NCBI GenBank assembly: GCA_963853835.1
Contig: OY970823.1
Span: 65,047,845-65,111,844, forward strand
Reading direction: 5' to 3'
Length of the DNA stretch: 64,000 bases
Source of the DNA: Calendula officinalis
Taxonomy: Eukaryota > Streptophyta > Magnoliopsida > Asterales > Asteraceae
How positions within the stretch are numbered: position 1 is the stretch's first letter; every line of letters begins with the position of its first letter. The notes under the pieces were generated by a model. It saw only the letters and a program-made list of their open reading frames with translations, was not told the DNA's origin and did no database searches. Positions 1 through 12,000 of this stretch are shown here, in pieces. The translations under genes were made by a program, and so were the position numbers.

Positions 1-700
1 GCGACACACCGGCCCATAATCATTTCCAATGTATGATTTCTATACACATACTAACCGGGAAGACTATTCCCGAATTTAACCTCCACGTCATACAACTTAT
101 CTACAATTTATATAGGCACCAATTCGTGCAACAACAACAACAACTACGTCATAATCTCAAATCATTCTTTTTACCCAAGATCTCCGAGGTGGCCCTTCCG
201 GGTCAACTCCCCTTTCCAACTCCCTCGAGAGCTCATTTCACAACCTCTTGTATCGTGCTATCCTTCACAAAGTTTCATACAACACATTCCACCGTGTCAA
301 CACCTCATCCTTCAATAATGTTGACGTCAAAGTCGCCATATTGTTCTTCCTTCATTTGCTACTCTCTAGCACTTGCCAACTCTACCGAATCCACCACATC
401 GTGACCTTCGGTTCAAAACTTCCGAATTACACAACAGTTTTACACACTATGAAAGTCTTACACAACTTCCTTCCATTTCTTCCGACTATGTTTTGCTACC
501 TTTTATGTAGACACTTCCCACTACGGGACTCACCATTCGATTATTCTTCCTTCATATGGGTATTGGAATCATTCCACCCACCCTCATTCGTAACTCTTTC
601 CAATTTAGTGGAGTTCGTCCACTTTTCACATTTATTCTTTCGCCATACTAACATATCCAACCAGCAAGATTCAAACGGTCAACTCAACAGTTGAAAACAA
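1..700 (-). pseudogene. gag remnant of element A
   Basis: No open gag frame remains. The antisense translation of 248-694 resembles the antisense translation of the intact Gypsy gag at 9251-9790 (shared stretches around RIHxIVTFGS and YTxxLxxMK), which shows that this is a decayed minus-strand gag. Stops and indels break it throughout. Confidence 0.6.
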
Positions 701-1360
701 CACAGTTAGATCAAATTATGGCATTTCTCATAGGGGTCAACCCTATCTTACCAATGCCCTACGGTCTCAAAGGACTTCACATTGCACATTTCATAACAAC
801 TTCTATAGGTCCCCTAGGTTCAACCCTAAACTTAACATAAAGTCTCAAGGTCAACCTATCGATCTCAAGGAATCTTACATTCCTATTGCTACAGTCTAAG
901 ACTAGGATGGACATCCAACCTAATTCACTTAAACTATAGCTCTGATACCAAGTTGTAACACCCGTATTTTTATAACATCGTTTAAATCATTTAAAATATA
1001 AATTTCCCAACAATTGGCACATTGTCCAAAATATAGTTTAACAAAAACTTTAAAACCTTTATCAGAGTTTACAAAAATACGGTGTCACCAAGTATATCAA
1101 AACCATAGGCAAACGGGATCTACCTAAGAGCTCCCGAGCTAAACATCTCTAGGCCCCTTCTAGTGCAACCTTCTATCACTTCAACCTGTACCTGAGTACA
1201 TAGCCACAAAACAAACGTAGTACGTGAGACAAAATAGTCTCGTGAGATACATGGGTTTTAGACCCCAATAATAGTCATTTCATAAATATATAAACATATA
1301 TATAAGCCACATAAATACCGTCTAGTCACCCTTAGTGACTCTAGCTACTTTGCTTTCCTA

Positions 1361-1691
1361 GCAAACATATCTAGTATCTAAACGTATAGGTACCAGAAGT
1401 CCAATCATATCTAGTACATGAACATATATGTACCAGAAGCCCAACATGTCTAATACATAAACATATATGTATTAGAACCTAACATACCTAGTACCAAACA
1501 TATGCGTACTAGAAGCACCCGTGTGCTTAGTGTATAAACATATATACACTCGGTGTATAAACATATATACCGTACATAAACATATATGTATTAGAACCTA
1601 ACATACTTAGTACCAAACATATGCGTACTAGAAGCACTCGTGTGCTTAGTGTATAAACATATATACACTCGGTGTATAAACATATATACCA
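1361..1691. repeat. Tandem repeats inside LTR A (120-bp unit x2 plus shorter units)
   Basis: A unit of about 120 bp starting ACATAAACATATATG is repeated at 1454-1573 and 1574-1691 with few mismatches. Upstream (1361-1453) are shorter degenerate relatives of about 40 bp sharing ACATATATGTA and TACCAGAAG. The homologous stretch of the solo LTR near 40430 has a single related unit, so this is a local expansion. Confidence 0.8.
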
Positions 1692-2994
1692 CCGTCCAGT
1701 GACCGGGGGTCGCCCGTGACATCACATCATCTACTAACGTGGAAGAGTCGATGGGAATCCACCCAACTGCCCCTCGATCCACACCTCATGACCGGGAGTC
1801 GCCCGTGACATCACATCATCTCAATCCTACCATAACTCAACAGTTATGTCAATCTAGCTCTCGGCTATCCCATCAATCATCAAACAAGTTAGTCATCTAA
1901 CACTAACGACATATAATTAGTTCATCACAGTGTGAACGTACCTGTATGGTCCCATGGACCCGATCATAAGCAACCACAGTTACTTCTACAACTATGAACC
2001 CTATGAGGTCCATACTTACTTCATACATAAGATACATTCCTTATTTATTGATAACATAATACTTTTATCTCTTCCTTGACTATAATAGACAATTATTACT
2101 AGTCACATCATATTCTTTCTCATATATATTCGTTCTTTACTTTTATTAGTATATCTTACCAATAGGTACTCATTACTATAAAATAATTCCCAATTGCTTT
2201 ACTAATACATGATTATTAATAAAGACTCCGTATACATTCTTTTAATCAATTACTTCATTATTATTCATTAACGTAGATTCCATAATTACTTGAATCTATC
2301 ATAATTTACTCCAAATTCATCAATCATACTAGACACATTCTAGTATCACATTCTACATACTTTCATACATTTTCAATTACCATCTTTATCAAAATATTTG
2401 TTAATAAAGACTGATACCATATCATATGTACTTTCAAAACTATTTACTATGTACTCAGTTTAAAAGTCTCATGTACTCACCTTAGCAATGCTTTCCAGAT
2501 CGCGTTGATAACCCGAATCCTTGCATCCCGCATATGGAATAACTTCAACTCTTAGGTCCTTGCAACCTATCAACATAATCATCACATTTCTAGTTATCAA
2601 CCATAACTAGACATCATCATAAACAACCCCAACCACCAAGCTCATAAGCTTAGTGAAAATCCATAAACCCTAGTTCATGATTTCACCAACAAATCATAGA
2701 TCCAACTTGAACACATGATCCACACCCTATTTATGGGTGATTTACATCCCCCATAAGCACCCTTAACAAGATCTTCCACATACCAACTCCATAATCACAA
2801 TTTTTCCCCACATAAGTTCATAAACTAGCTAGGAGATGAAATATACCTTAGATCTTAGCTTAGATGCATAGATCCTCAAAGATGGAGTAGATTTAAGCTC
2901 AAGAACACCCAAATCGCCTCCTTCTTCTCCAATCTCGGCTGCACCAAGTGAAGAAGTGGAAAATGAGAAAACCCTAGCTTTTTCCCGATTTATT

Positions 2995-3145
2995 GCTGTC
3001 GTCTCGAGTTCGCGCCGTGAACTAGTTCACGGACGTGAACTTTGCGCTCCGCGAACATTTCCCGATCGTGACCTTGGCGTGAAGTCTGATTAATCAAAAC
3101 CACAAAATCACTGGATGAAGTTCCCGATCGCCAACCCAAGTTCGC
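2995..3145. repeat. CG-rich word array in LTR A
   Basis: GTTCGCGCCGTGAAC, GTTCACGGACGTGAAC, GCTCCGCGAAC, TTCCCGATCG (twice) and GTTCGCGCCGCGAAC within 150 bp, at the position homologous to 7222-7432 in LTR B. Confidence 0.8.
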
Positions 3146-3328
3146 GCCGCGAACTAGCCCAGGCAGCAGGGCTGCACTTTTCGGTCTTCGTCTCGACCCG
3201 GTTTCGTCCATAACTTTCTCATACAGTGTCCAAATGACACGAAACCAATTTCTACGTTCTTTAAACGATTTATCCTTATTTATCATATTTTACACAATTT
3301 ATTTATTTACAAATTTCGGGTCGTTACA

Positions 3329-3490
3329 AGCTGGGCCGAACTTCTACAAGTTCGGGCCGAACTAGTACAACCTAAAGCTCGGGCCGAACTAGGTGTTGTT
3401 TTCACTTCTGGCCGAACTACAGACTTCGATATTGGGCCGAAATAATTACTTGTTCGGGCCGAACATCAAGTTCGACATGTTCATGAGGCC
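3329..3490. repeat. Dispersed GGGCCGAAC word array in TE2
   Basis: The core GGCCGAA occurs seven times in about 160 bp (near 3333, 3353, 3381, 3409, 3435, 3457, 3486). Several copies are extended to the near-palindrome GTTCGGGCCGAAC. The spacers are unrelated, so this is not a tandem repeat. Confidence 0.75.
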
Positions 3491-3928
3491 GAAGTATGTA
3501 CGTACTCAACACAGCTCGATTTCTTCACCATTTCAATCTGATTTTGCTCAATTCTTCACCGAATTGAATGATTCTTCTTGCTAATTGCTCGAAAACCAAA
3601 TGCTAACACTTTGATCCGATCAATTTCTTCAATCCATAACATATAAGCTTCGAATCTTCGATTTACAGTAAGTTTTTCAACTTTTTACTTTTTCACCAAA
3701 ATCACGAAATTGAAGTGATCTGTTAACGGAATGGATCGAAACTTGATTCTATCTTGATTAGAATCGAAGGAGAAGCATGATTCTTCAATAAAATCTTCAA
3801 TTCCAACGAAAAATTTACAACATTAAATTTCTCTTGACGAACGAACTTTTCTTCAAACTTTCTCAGATCTTCATCAATCTAGCTCGATTTTGGATCTTCT
3901 CTAAGAGAGATTTTGCTCTGATACCACT

Positions 3929-4221
3929 TGTTAGATCGTATACAACTAAGATTGAGCTAATTCATGATGATTCAAGTGAGAAATAGAAGATTTGAGTGAG
4001 TGTGTGTTCTTGGTGTAAGTGTGTGTAAAAGAGAGAACGATGGAGATGAAATAACTTTCTAAAATGTATATCTGTTAAAGTGAGGGAAAGCTTACATTGT
4101 AAGTCAAACTTACATCATTTTATACTCCTACCACTTAACTAGACAATGGTTAACTAACGGACTTAAAGATCAAAACTATTACAATAACGGTCCTAATCTT
4201 ATTACAATTTTAGTCCTAACA
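3929..4221 (-). repeat. 5' LTR of TE2
   Basis: 293 bp, bounded by TG/CA with inverted termini TGTTAG...CTAACA, and two bases from the PBS complement GCTCTGATACCA (3915-3926). Confidence 0.7.
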
Positions 4222-4446
4222 AAGGACTATTATATATAGTTCCTTATGAATTGTAAACATACGTGTATTGATCGAACGAATTAATACATTGAAGCTTTTT
4301 GTGATAAACTGTGTTCTTCTTTTATTCTCATTCAATTACAGTTTACATTGTTCTTAATCTAATAACATAAGTGTTAATCCGCTGTAACTTCTTGTGTTAG
4401 TAGATCTGAGTTTCTAATAACTTTATTGAGTTATTCGATCCTGACA
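4222..4446 (+). repeat. Truncated 5' LTR of Copia-S
   Basis: Aligns base for base with 23325-23549 (two mismatches seen) and ends TCGATCCTGACA directly before the PBS. The upstream part of the LTR, including the region with the six ACTACTG words, is displaced off-window by insertion of TE2. Confidence 0.9.
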
Positions 4447-4448
4447 AA

Positions 4449-4460
4449 TGGTATCAGAGC
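4449..4460 (+). other. Primer binding site of Copia-S
   Basis: TGGTATCAGAGC, complementary to the 3' end of plant initiator Met-tRNA, two bases after the LTR end. Confidence 0.9.
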
Positions 4461-4507
4461 CATACGGTTCTAGATCTACGAATTAAGAACAGCAAAAAAT
4501 ATTACTT

Positions 4508-5725
4508 TTGATCTTAAAATTGTTAATCATGTCTGATAACAATGAAAGTACTCAAGCAAACAAGATTCCAATTCTCACTCCCAACAACTTTGGGATGTGG
4601 AAAAACAGAATCAAGCAGTATATGCTTATTACTGATTATTCCATGTGGGAAGTTGTTGTTGAAGGCAACAAAACGATTCAGACTCAAGCAGCAAGTTCAT
4701 CAACTGAAGCAGACAAACTTAAGAGTGAAAAGGAGAACAAAGATAGAGGAATTGAACTCAAAGCTCTAAGCACTCTTTTGCTTGCCATTCCCAACGACTA
4801 TCAACATCTCTTTTTTGAATATGATTATGCAAAGCAATTATGGCAGGCTCTGGAAAAGAGGTTTGTTGGTACAAAGAGCACAAAAAGAAACATGAAGTCT
4901 GTTCTGAAACAAGACTTTGAAAACTTCAAAGGACAGAAGAATGAATCGTTGTCTCAAGTATTTGATCGGTTCAAAAAACTCATTGGTGAACTAAATCAAG
5001 TTGGTTATAAACCAGACAATGATGATGTCAACAGAAAGTTTCTCAGGTCTCTAGGTGAAGAATGGTCTATGTACACTGTGATATATAGACAAGGAGATGC
5101 ACTAGAAGAAAAAGAACTTGATGAACTCTACAATGAACTGAGAGTGTTTGAATCTGAGGTAAGTACTAAAACTCCAAATCTACCTTCAAACAATGCTGCT
5201 TTTGTGTCAAATACAGGAACAGGTCAGGAGGCTGTGAAGAATGCAGGCATTGAAGATATAGCAAGAGAATCTTTCTTCACTAGTCATGTGCATACTGCAT
5301 TGATTAGTGAAGATTTAGAACAGCTCAATCCTGATGATTTGGAAGAGATGGACATCAAGTGGAAGATGGCAATGATGAGCTTAAGAACAAAGAGGTTTCT
5401 TAAAAGAACTGGAAGGCAAAATCTGTCTTACAACAAAGGTGATAGAGCTGGTATTGACAAAACCAAGGTTAAATGTTACAACTGTAGCAATCTGTGTCAC
5501 TTTGCCAGAGAATGTCCAAGCAAAGATCAAAGATCAAGCTATAACAAAAACAGCACGTCCAACTCAACTGTCTTAGTATCTCAAGAAGGACAAGGGTATG
5601 ACTGGAGCTTCCAAGCAGAAGAACATGCACATAACCAAGCTCTCATGGCCTTTACTACTGATCCTTCTACTACTGAGGTACATTCTAAATCTTGCACTCC
5701 TGAATGCATTAAATCATACAAATAA
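4508..5725 (+). pseudogene. Copia-S Gag, truncated by a stop
   Basis: Copia Gag, the RNA-binding capsid-type protein of the element. The Met at 4529 (MSDNNEST) is the more likely start; seven codons upstream of it are also open. The N-terminal half has the usual Copia gag pattern (FGMWKNRIKQYM near residue 30, LWQALEKRF near 115). A CCHC zinc knuckle lies near residue 330 (CYNC, H, C spacing 2-4-4). A TAA at 5723-5725 ends the frame, but the same frame continues open after it (5726 on), so this is a nonsense change and not the natural end. Confidence 0.85.
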
Positions 5726-7020
5726 TTAGAAAAACTAAATAAAGAAACTCTTGAAGAGATGATTTTAAATAGAAACAGAAGAATTGAATATAATGGTTGT
5801 ATAGCTGATTTAGAAAATCAAATTAAAATCTATAAAATAACTGATCAAAAGATAAAAGATGAATTGCTACAAACCACTTATGAAAAAGAACATATTGAAT
5901 TGAAATTAAAAGAAACTTTGATCAAACTTAAAGAATGTCAAATGGAACTAGAGCAGAATAAACTAACCATTAAAAAGTTTGAAAGAAGTTCTAAAATTGT
6001 CAATAAGTTAACTAGTAATCAAACTACAGAAAAAGTTATTCATGGAGTGGGATATCATGCAGTCCCACCTCCAACAAATTTTATTCCTCCATTAAAGTCT
6101 AGTACAGAAAGAATTTTAAATGATTTAAAAATTGAAAATAAAACTGAATCTGAAACCAGTAATGAATCTTCTGATGATGATCAAACAACTGAATCAAATG
6201 ATACCAGTTTTCACACCACACAAAGTCACATTATATCCTCAAAATATAACTCAGAAAATATACCAACAATTTTAAGAAGGGAAATCAAAGGAATTTAAAC
6301 CAATTAAAAGAACAAAGAAAACCTGAAAATTCTAAATCAACAAAATTATCATGCTTAATTTGTAACAAGTTTAACCACATAACTAAAAACTGTTACTTCA
6401 ATCCAATTAACAATCAAGATTTTTAAAGAATTCAAAATCAACAAAGAAAAGGAAAAAGCCTTAAAATTAAAACAAACTAAAGAATCAAAAGAAAAGAAAT
6501 CTAAAACACCAAACCAAAAAGAATTCAATAAACCATGTGCTGACACTCATAAATTTGGAAGAACTGCACCACGATTTGTGCAAAATACCAGGCATAAAAG
6601 TCCAAACAGAAGCAATTATTTTAAAAACAATGGAACACAAAATCGTTTTCCTCAATTTTCAAAGTTTTCAAACATCAATAGAAACTATTCCAGGTTTACT
6701 ACTGGTAAAAATCCTAATTACAATGTTGTCTGGTATAACTACAAAAACACTACTGATTATGCTCAAAATTCATATTACCCAAACACTACTGGTCCATCAG
6801 TTGTAAAATTCTCAAAAGCTAAAAACTACGGGTATAAACCTAGATCAGTAGTGACTCAAAACATCAGTACTAAGTACAAAACTGCTTATAAGACTCATTC
6901 AGTTAAAAAGACTTATTCTTCAAAGGATGAACCCAAGACAAAACAAGCTTGGGTTCCCAAAATTAACTAATCCTTTTACTTTATGTGCAGAGTATCCAGA
7001 TCCCTGAAGAAGGTAGAACA
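5726..7020 (+). pseudogene. Copia-S gag-pol linker, broken
   Basis: Continues the gag frame after the TAA. 5726-6298 encodes a Glu/Lys-rich, probably coiled-coil region with a Ser/Asp/Glu tail. After a frame change a second CCHC knuckle can be read at 6352-6393 (C-x2-C-x4-H-x4-C). After another change 6430-6970 encodes an Asn/Lys/Tyr-rich stretch ending WVPKIN and a stop. The protease codons at 7021 are in yet another frame. At least three frame changes break the region. Confidence 0.7.
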
Positions 7021-7047
7021 TGGCATATTGATAGTGGATGCTCTAGA
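7021..7047 (+). pseudogene. Copia-S protease, N-terminal part of active site
   Basis: These nine codons read WHIDSGCSR, the aspartic-protease active-site loop of Copia elements. The codon for Arg (7045-7047) is the last before the Gypsy insertion. The domain resumes at 15487 with HMTG, so the insertion splits the WxxDSGCSRHMTG motif exactly. Confidence 0.9.
7043..7047. repeat. TSD CTAGA, left copy
   Basis: CTAGA directly before the Gypsy 5' LTR and again at 15482-15486 directly after its 3' LTR. It is the 5-bp duplication made by integration. Confidence 0.95.
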
Positions 7048-8829
7048 TGTAACGACCCGAAAATTGTAAATAAATAAAATAAATAAAAATATGATAATTA
7101 TGGATAAATCATATTAAAACTGTGGGAATTGGTTTCGTGTCATTTGGACACCGTACGAGAAAGTTATGGGCGAAACCGTGTTGAAACCTAGACCGAAAAG
7201 TGCAGCCCTGCTGCACAGGTAGGCTCGCGGCGCGAGCCTGGCGCGAGCAAAACGCGAGGTTGAGCAGAGGGACCAGAGCTGAAACGCGAGAAGGTCGCGT
7301 TGACTTCGCGTTGACTTCGCGACGCGACCTCGGCGCGAGCTGGGCGCGAAGTCTGGTAAACAGCGGCGACTAGCGGGCAAACCCGCGTCCTTTCGCGGCG
7401 CGAGCTCGGCGCGAGCTCGACGCGAGACAGTCCGACCAGTGCAATAAATTCGAGTTTTTAGCCATAAATGCAGATTGAAAACCCTAGCTTCTTCCAAAGA
7501 CTTTTTTCGAGTGCAAGAGCTGTTTTGGGTTGATTTCTTCATCAAAGCTTGGTAGATTTCACTCCTAAGTGAAGATTAAAGGTATATCTTCACTCCTTGA
7601 TCTTTGTAGCTTTAGATCTATGTATTTTAATGGTTGGGTTTGAAACCCTAGTCTTGGGGTTATGGATTATGGTGATATAAATGGTGTATACACTTAATAG
7701 ATGGTATATTAACAAGGAAAACAAGTGTATGATTATGATTTGTAAGAATCTTAAGGGTTGGTCAAACCTAGGGTTTGATAATCACCATATTTGGGGGAAA
7801 TGGATTGTTCGGTGTTATCTAGAGATAGATGAACACATTGTTAGTAGATTGTAATGTTGATCATATTGTGATAATTGTTTTAGGCTTTTGGTGAAGTCTT
7901 GGAAAGTTGATTGGTTTGTGAAGCAAGAGATTGGGTGTCAAGAACACGATTTCAGCATCATATTGCTAAGGTGAGTACGTGTGGAATTTACTGAGTATAT
8001 AGCCCTGTTAAATATTTTCATTACTTGTGTTATGGTCTATTTGCTTAATGGTGTAGACTAGTAATTAGTAGTTAGTTATACCGATAGTTGTATTGAACTA
8101 ACTTGCTTGATGATAGACGTGATAGCCGAGAGCTAGATTGACATAACCATCGAGTTATGATATGGTGAGATGATGTGATGATGCGGGGGATCCCCGGTCA
8201 TGAGGTATGGAATGGGGAGCATTTGGGCGGATCCCCATCGGCCCATTCCATGATAGTAGTCTTGCTAACTGGAAGTAGTCCGGCGAGTAAGGCAGGTATT
8301 GGTAGATTGGGCAATTCCCTCTTGCCTTTACCTTGAAGCTTGTTAATGCGGGGGATCCCCGGTTAATAAGTTAATGTGGTTCTAGTTGGTTGGGGATGTC
8401 CCGACAACTAGGTGTGATTGCTAGGAAAGCAAGGTATTAGAGTCACAATAGGGTGACTAGATAGATGGATGATAGCTTATGAGTTTGTTTGTTTGTTTGA
8501 TTGTGATTTGGTTATTATTATTAACCTTGGGGTCTAAACCCATGTAGCTCACGAGACGTTTTTGTCTCACGTACTCCTTGTTTGTTTTGCTATGTACTCA
8601 GGATCGGGATCGAAGGCTTAGGTACGCATGGATAGAGATGCGGGACCTAGAATAGAAGAGCACTAGATTGGATTTAGTCTTAGCTTGGTTATGATCTATT
8701 TTGTAACACCTACTTTTATACTCTGATTTCATACCAAGGTTTTTGTAAATCTAAATTGGGGATGTTCTTCTATTTATAAAAAATGTTTTATTTTGGCCAA
8801 TATTTTGTATTAAAAATCAAGGTGTTACA
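7048..8829 (+). repeat. 5' LTR of Gypsy B
   Basis: 1782 bp, from TGTAACGACCCG to GGTGTTACA. It holds a CG-rich word array (7222-7432), then a leader rich in AAACCCTAG, and two copies of the palindromic block TGCGGGGGATCCCCGG (near 8182 and 8347). An antisense 143-codon ORF across the array is present in both LTRs and is probably fortuitous. Confidence 0.95.
7222..7432. repeat. CG-rich word array in LTR B (also 13875-14085)
   Basis: Dense non-tandem copies of CGCGAGC/GCTCGCG-type words, for example GCTCGCGGCGCGAGC, GGCGCGAGC (several times), TTGACTTCGCG (twice) and TCGCGACGCGA. Flanks are conserved with LTRs A and C (AAAAGTGCAGCC on the left), while the words themselves differ by element. Confidence 0.8.
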
Positions 8830-8832
8830 ACT

Positions 8833-8844
8833 TGGTATCAGAGC
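8833..8844 (+). other. Primer binding site of Gypsy B
   Basis: TGGTATCAGAGC, complementary to initiator Met-tRNA, three bases after the LTR. Confidence 0.95.
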
Positions 8845-9077
8845 TATAGTTTAAGTGAATTAGGTTGGATGACCATCCTAGTCTTAGACTGTAGCATTAG
8901 GAATATAAGATTCCTTAAGATCATAGGTTGACCTTGAGACTTTATATTAAGTTTAGGGTTGAACCTAGGGGACCGATGAATTTGATATGATTTTGGATAT
9001 TGAGTCTTATGCGACTAATGGGTTGTACACAAGGTACTAAATGTTTAATGTCTTTCGTATAGTCTTGATCGAAAGAA

Positions 9078-12000
9078 ATGGTGACCACGCGAAGAAGTGG
9101 TAAAGCCCCGGAAAACCGGGAGGAGGAGATACCTCATGTAGAGGTTGAGGTTGAACAAGAAAGTCCACCGTCGTTGCATCGGGTGGGTGAGTCGGAGGTC
9201 GGAGCTAATAGAACTCCGGTAACCATGGCGGATCTCCAAACTATTATCGATCAAATAAAGGGAACGGTGGCCGAGGAAGTGCACCGCATTATTGGAGACC
9301 GTGAGAGGTCGGGTGGAGACCGGGAATCCGAGGCTAAATCGGATGAGAAAACGGGAGGTAGTGGCACCGGGGAGATGAAATCCTCCACGGGTGGCCAAAG
9401 TGATGCTAGGGCAAGGCCCGTTGTGAAAGAAGGTTGTTCATTTAAATCCTTCATGGCTTGTAAGCCAAATGTGTATACGGGTAGTTCGGACCCGAAGGTA
9501 ACAATGAGGTGGATCCGAGAAACCGAGAGGGTTATCGGAAGTAGCAAGTGTAAGGATGTTGATATGGTGACGTATGCGTCACAATTGTTGAAAGAAGATG
9601 CCATGGTGTGGTGGGATATTGTGTATGAGACCCTCGGGAAGGAGGTGATAGAAAAGATGTCGTGGGATGAGTTCACCACGAGATTGAAAAAGAAGTTTTG
9701 TCCCGAGAGGGATTTGGAGAAAATGCACGAGAAGTTCGTGACCCTCAAAAAGGGTGATATGTCGATTGAAGAATACTCAAGAGAGTTCACGGGATTGCTC
9801 CCGTTTGTTGCTAAAACCTACTCGGATGAGAGGTTGAGGGTGGTTCGGTATGCAAGTGGGCTACCGTGGGATTATCAATTGGAGGTTAAGAGGGCGGTTT
9901 CACTCGATGAAGCTATTAGTGCCGCCCGGAGTGTGGAGGAAGTAAATGAGGCACGTGTTGCCGAAAGGGCCCATGTGGGCGAAAAGAGAAAAGCCGAGAG
10001 TGGCTCGGGTACTTATAAGAAGGGGAAGTTCACATCGAGCTTCTCTAAACAAGGGAGTGTTGGCTCGTGCAAGAAGTGCGGGAAGACTCATGCCGGCGTG
10101 TGCCGAGGGGAGTCGAAAACTTGTTACAATTGTGGGAAGCCGGGGCATATGGCCCGAGAATGCAAGTCTAAACCTTTGGCCGAGATCGAGTGTTTCTCGT
10201 GCCACGAGAAGGGGCACTATAGCAATGTGTGCCCAAAGAAGGGAATTGAGTCGATGGTGTCCACGGCTCAAAAGAAAGTGGAACCGGCGAAAGTGAAGGG
10301 GCGGTCCTTCCAACTAACTCGAGAGGAGGCGAAGGAGGCACACGATGTGGTGTCAGGTATTCTATTCATTAACTCCTTGCCAACTCATATTTTGTTTGAT
10401 TCGGGTTCTAATTATTCGTTTGTGTCTTATGAGTTTGGTTGTAAATTGAATGTGCCGTCCGAAATGTTAGATGAGGTTTATGAAATAGAAGTAGCCGACG
10501 GGAAAACGTCTATGGTTGATTGTATTTATAGAAATTGTGAAATAGAAATAGACGGTAGAAAGTTTAAGGTGGATTTGTTGCCCATGGGAATTAGGGCGTT
10601 TGATGTGGTTATCGGTATGGATTGGTTGGGTATGCACCAAGCCAAGATTTTGTGTGGAGAGAAAATAGTGTCGATTAGGACACCCGAGAATGAGAAGGTG
10701 TATGTGTATGGGGAGAAACGACATCACATGCCTAATGTGATTACCGCCATTAAGGCGAGGAAAAGTATATCGAAAGGTTGTGCATCGTTTATTGCATATG
10801 TGTTAGATGGCCGAAAAGAAAAGAAGTCAATGAATGATGTTAAAATTATTCGGGATTTCCCCGAGGTATTTCCCGATGACTTGCCCGGTTTACCACCGGA
10901 GAGACAAGTCGAGTTTAAAATTGATTTAGTGCCGGGGGCGACGCCGATTGCTCGTGCTCCATATCGTTTAGCTCCCACCGAGATGCGGGAATTGATGACC
11001 CAATTGCAAGATTTGTTAGATAAAGGTTTTATTCGTCCGAGTTCGTCACCGTGGGGTGCACCGGTATTATTTGTTAAAAAGAAAGACGGTTCGATGAGAA
11101 TGTGTATCGACTACCGAGAGTTGAACAAGGTAACAATTAAGAATCGTTACCCGTTGCCGAGAATTGACGACTTATTTGACCAATTGCAAGGTGCTAGTTA
11201 TTTCTCGAAAATTGATTTGAGGTCGGGTTATCACCAAGTTCGGGTGAAAGAGGGCGACACCGAGAAGACGGCTTTTCGTACACGTTATGGTCATTATGAA
11301 TTTCTAGTGATGCCGTTTGGTCTTACAAACGCGCCGGCTATTTTTATGGATTTGATGAATCGGGTTTGTAAACCGTTCCTTGATAAGTTTTTGATCGTGT
11401 TTATTGACGACATTTTGATTTATTCGAAAACCGAAGAAGAACACGAAGGTCATTTGAGGCTTGTTCTAGACGTGTTGAAACGGGAGAAGTTGTATGCAAA
11501 ATTCTCGAAGTGTGAGTTTTGGTTGCGGGAAGTACAATTCTTAGGTCACGTGGTGACGTGTGATGGTATTAAAGTTGATCCGTCCAAGATTGAAGCGGTG
11601 TCAAATTGGGAGCCTCCGAGGACTCCTACCGAGGTTAGAAGTTTTCTTGGGTTAGCCGGTTATTACCGGAGGTTTATACAAGATTTCTCGAGAATCGCGA
11701 TTCCACTCACGAAGTTAACGAGAAAAAGTGAGAAGTTTGTGTGGGAGAAGAAGCAAGAAGAGGCGTTTAAGTTGTTAAAAGAAAAGTTATGTAACGCGCC
11801 GATACTCACGTTACCGGATGGTATGGAAGATTTTGTGGTTTATAGTGATGCTTCGAATCAAGGGCTCGGTTGTGTGTTGATGCAAAGAGGTAAAGTGATC
11901 GCGTATGCTTCGCGACAATTGAAGAATGCGGAATTAAGGTACACGACACACGACTTGGAATTGGCGGCGATTATTTTTGCCTTGAAGTTGTGGAGGCATT

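Larger units (their letters stand above)
1..3328 (-). mobile_element. Partial Tekay-like Ty3/Gypsy element A (5' LTR, PBS, gag remnant)
   Basis: Minus-strand LTR retrotransposon whose 3' half lies off the left edge. Reading leftward it has a 2.4-kb LTR (954-3328), a PBS complementary to initiator Met-tRNA (939-950) and a leader plus gag remnant. The leader (about 780-938) is nearly the same as the leader of the intact Gypsy element at 8830-9000, so the two belong to one lineage. It lies inside the internal region of the Copia-like element at 3329-4221. The other LTR and TSD are not in the window. Confidence 0.85.
954..3328 (-). repeat. 5' LTR of element A
   Basis: In element orientation it starts TGTAACGACCCGAAATTTG at 3328 and ends GGGTGTTACA at 954, next to the PBS. 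It is about 590 bp longer than the LTR of the intact element at 7048, partly because of a tandem array at 1361-1691. Around 2995-3320 it shares the conserved LTR block (GTTATGGACGAAACC, then AAAAGTGCAGCC) with two other LTRs in the window, followed by a variable CG-rich word array. Confidence 0.85.
3329..4221 (-). mobile_element. Partial Copia-like LTR element (TE2), minus strand
   Basis: The LTR lies at 3929-4221 (293 bp; TGTTAGGACTAAAATTG at the 5' end in element orientation, CGATCTAACA at the 3' end). An initiator-Met PBS complement lies at 3915-3926, followed by noncoding leader to 3329, where element A interrupts it. No coding domain is visible. It was inserted into the 5' LTR of the large Copia element: the sequence right of 4221 resumes that LTR in its middle. 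The other half is off-window, so autonomy is unknown. Confidence 0.7.

Noticed and set aside
33..694. Two plus-strand ORFs at the left edge
   Set aside because: They are antisense to a decayed minus-strand gag; the same antisense pattern appears opposite the intact Gypsy gag.
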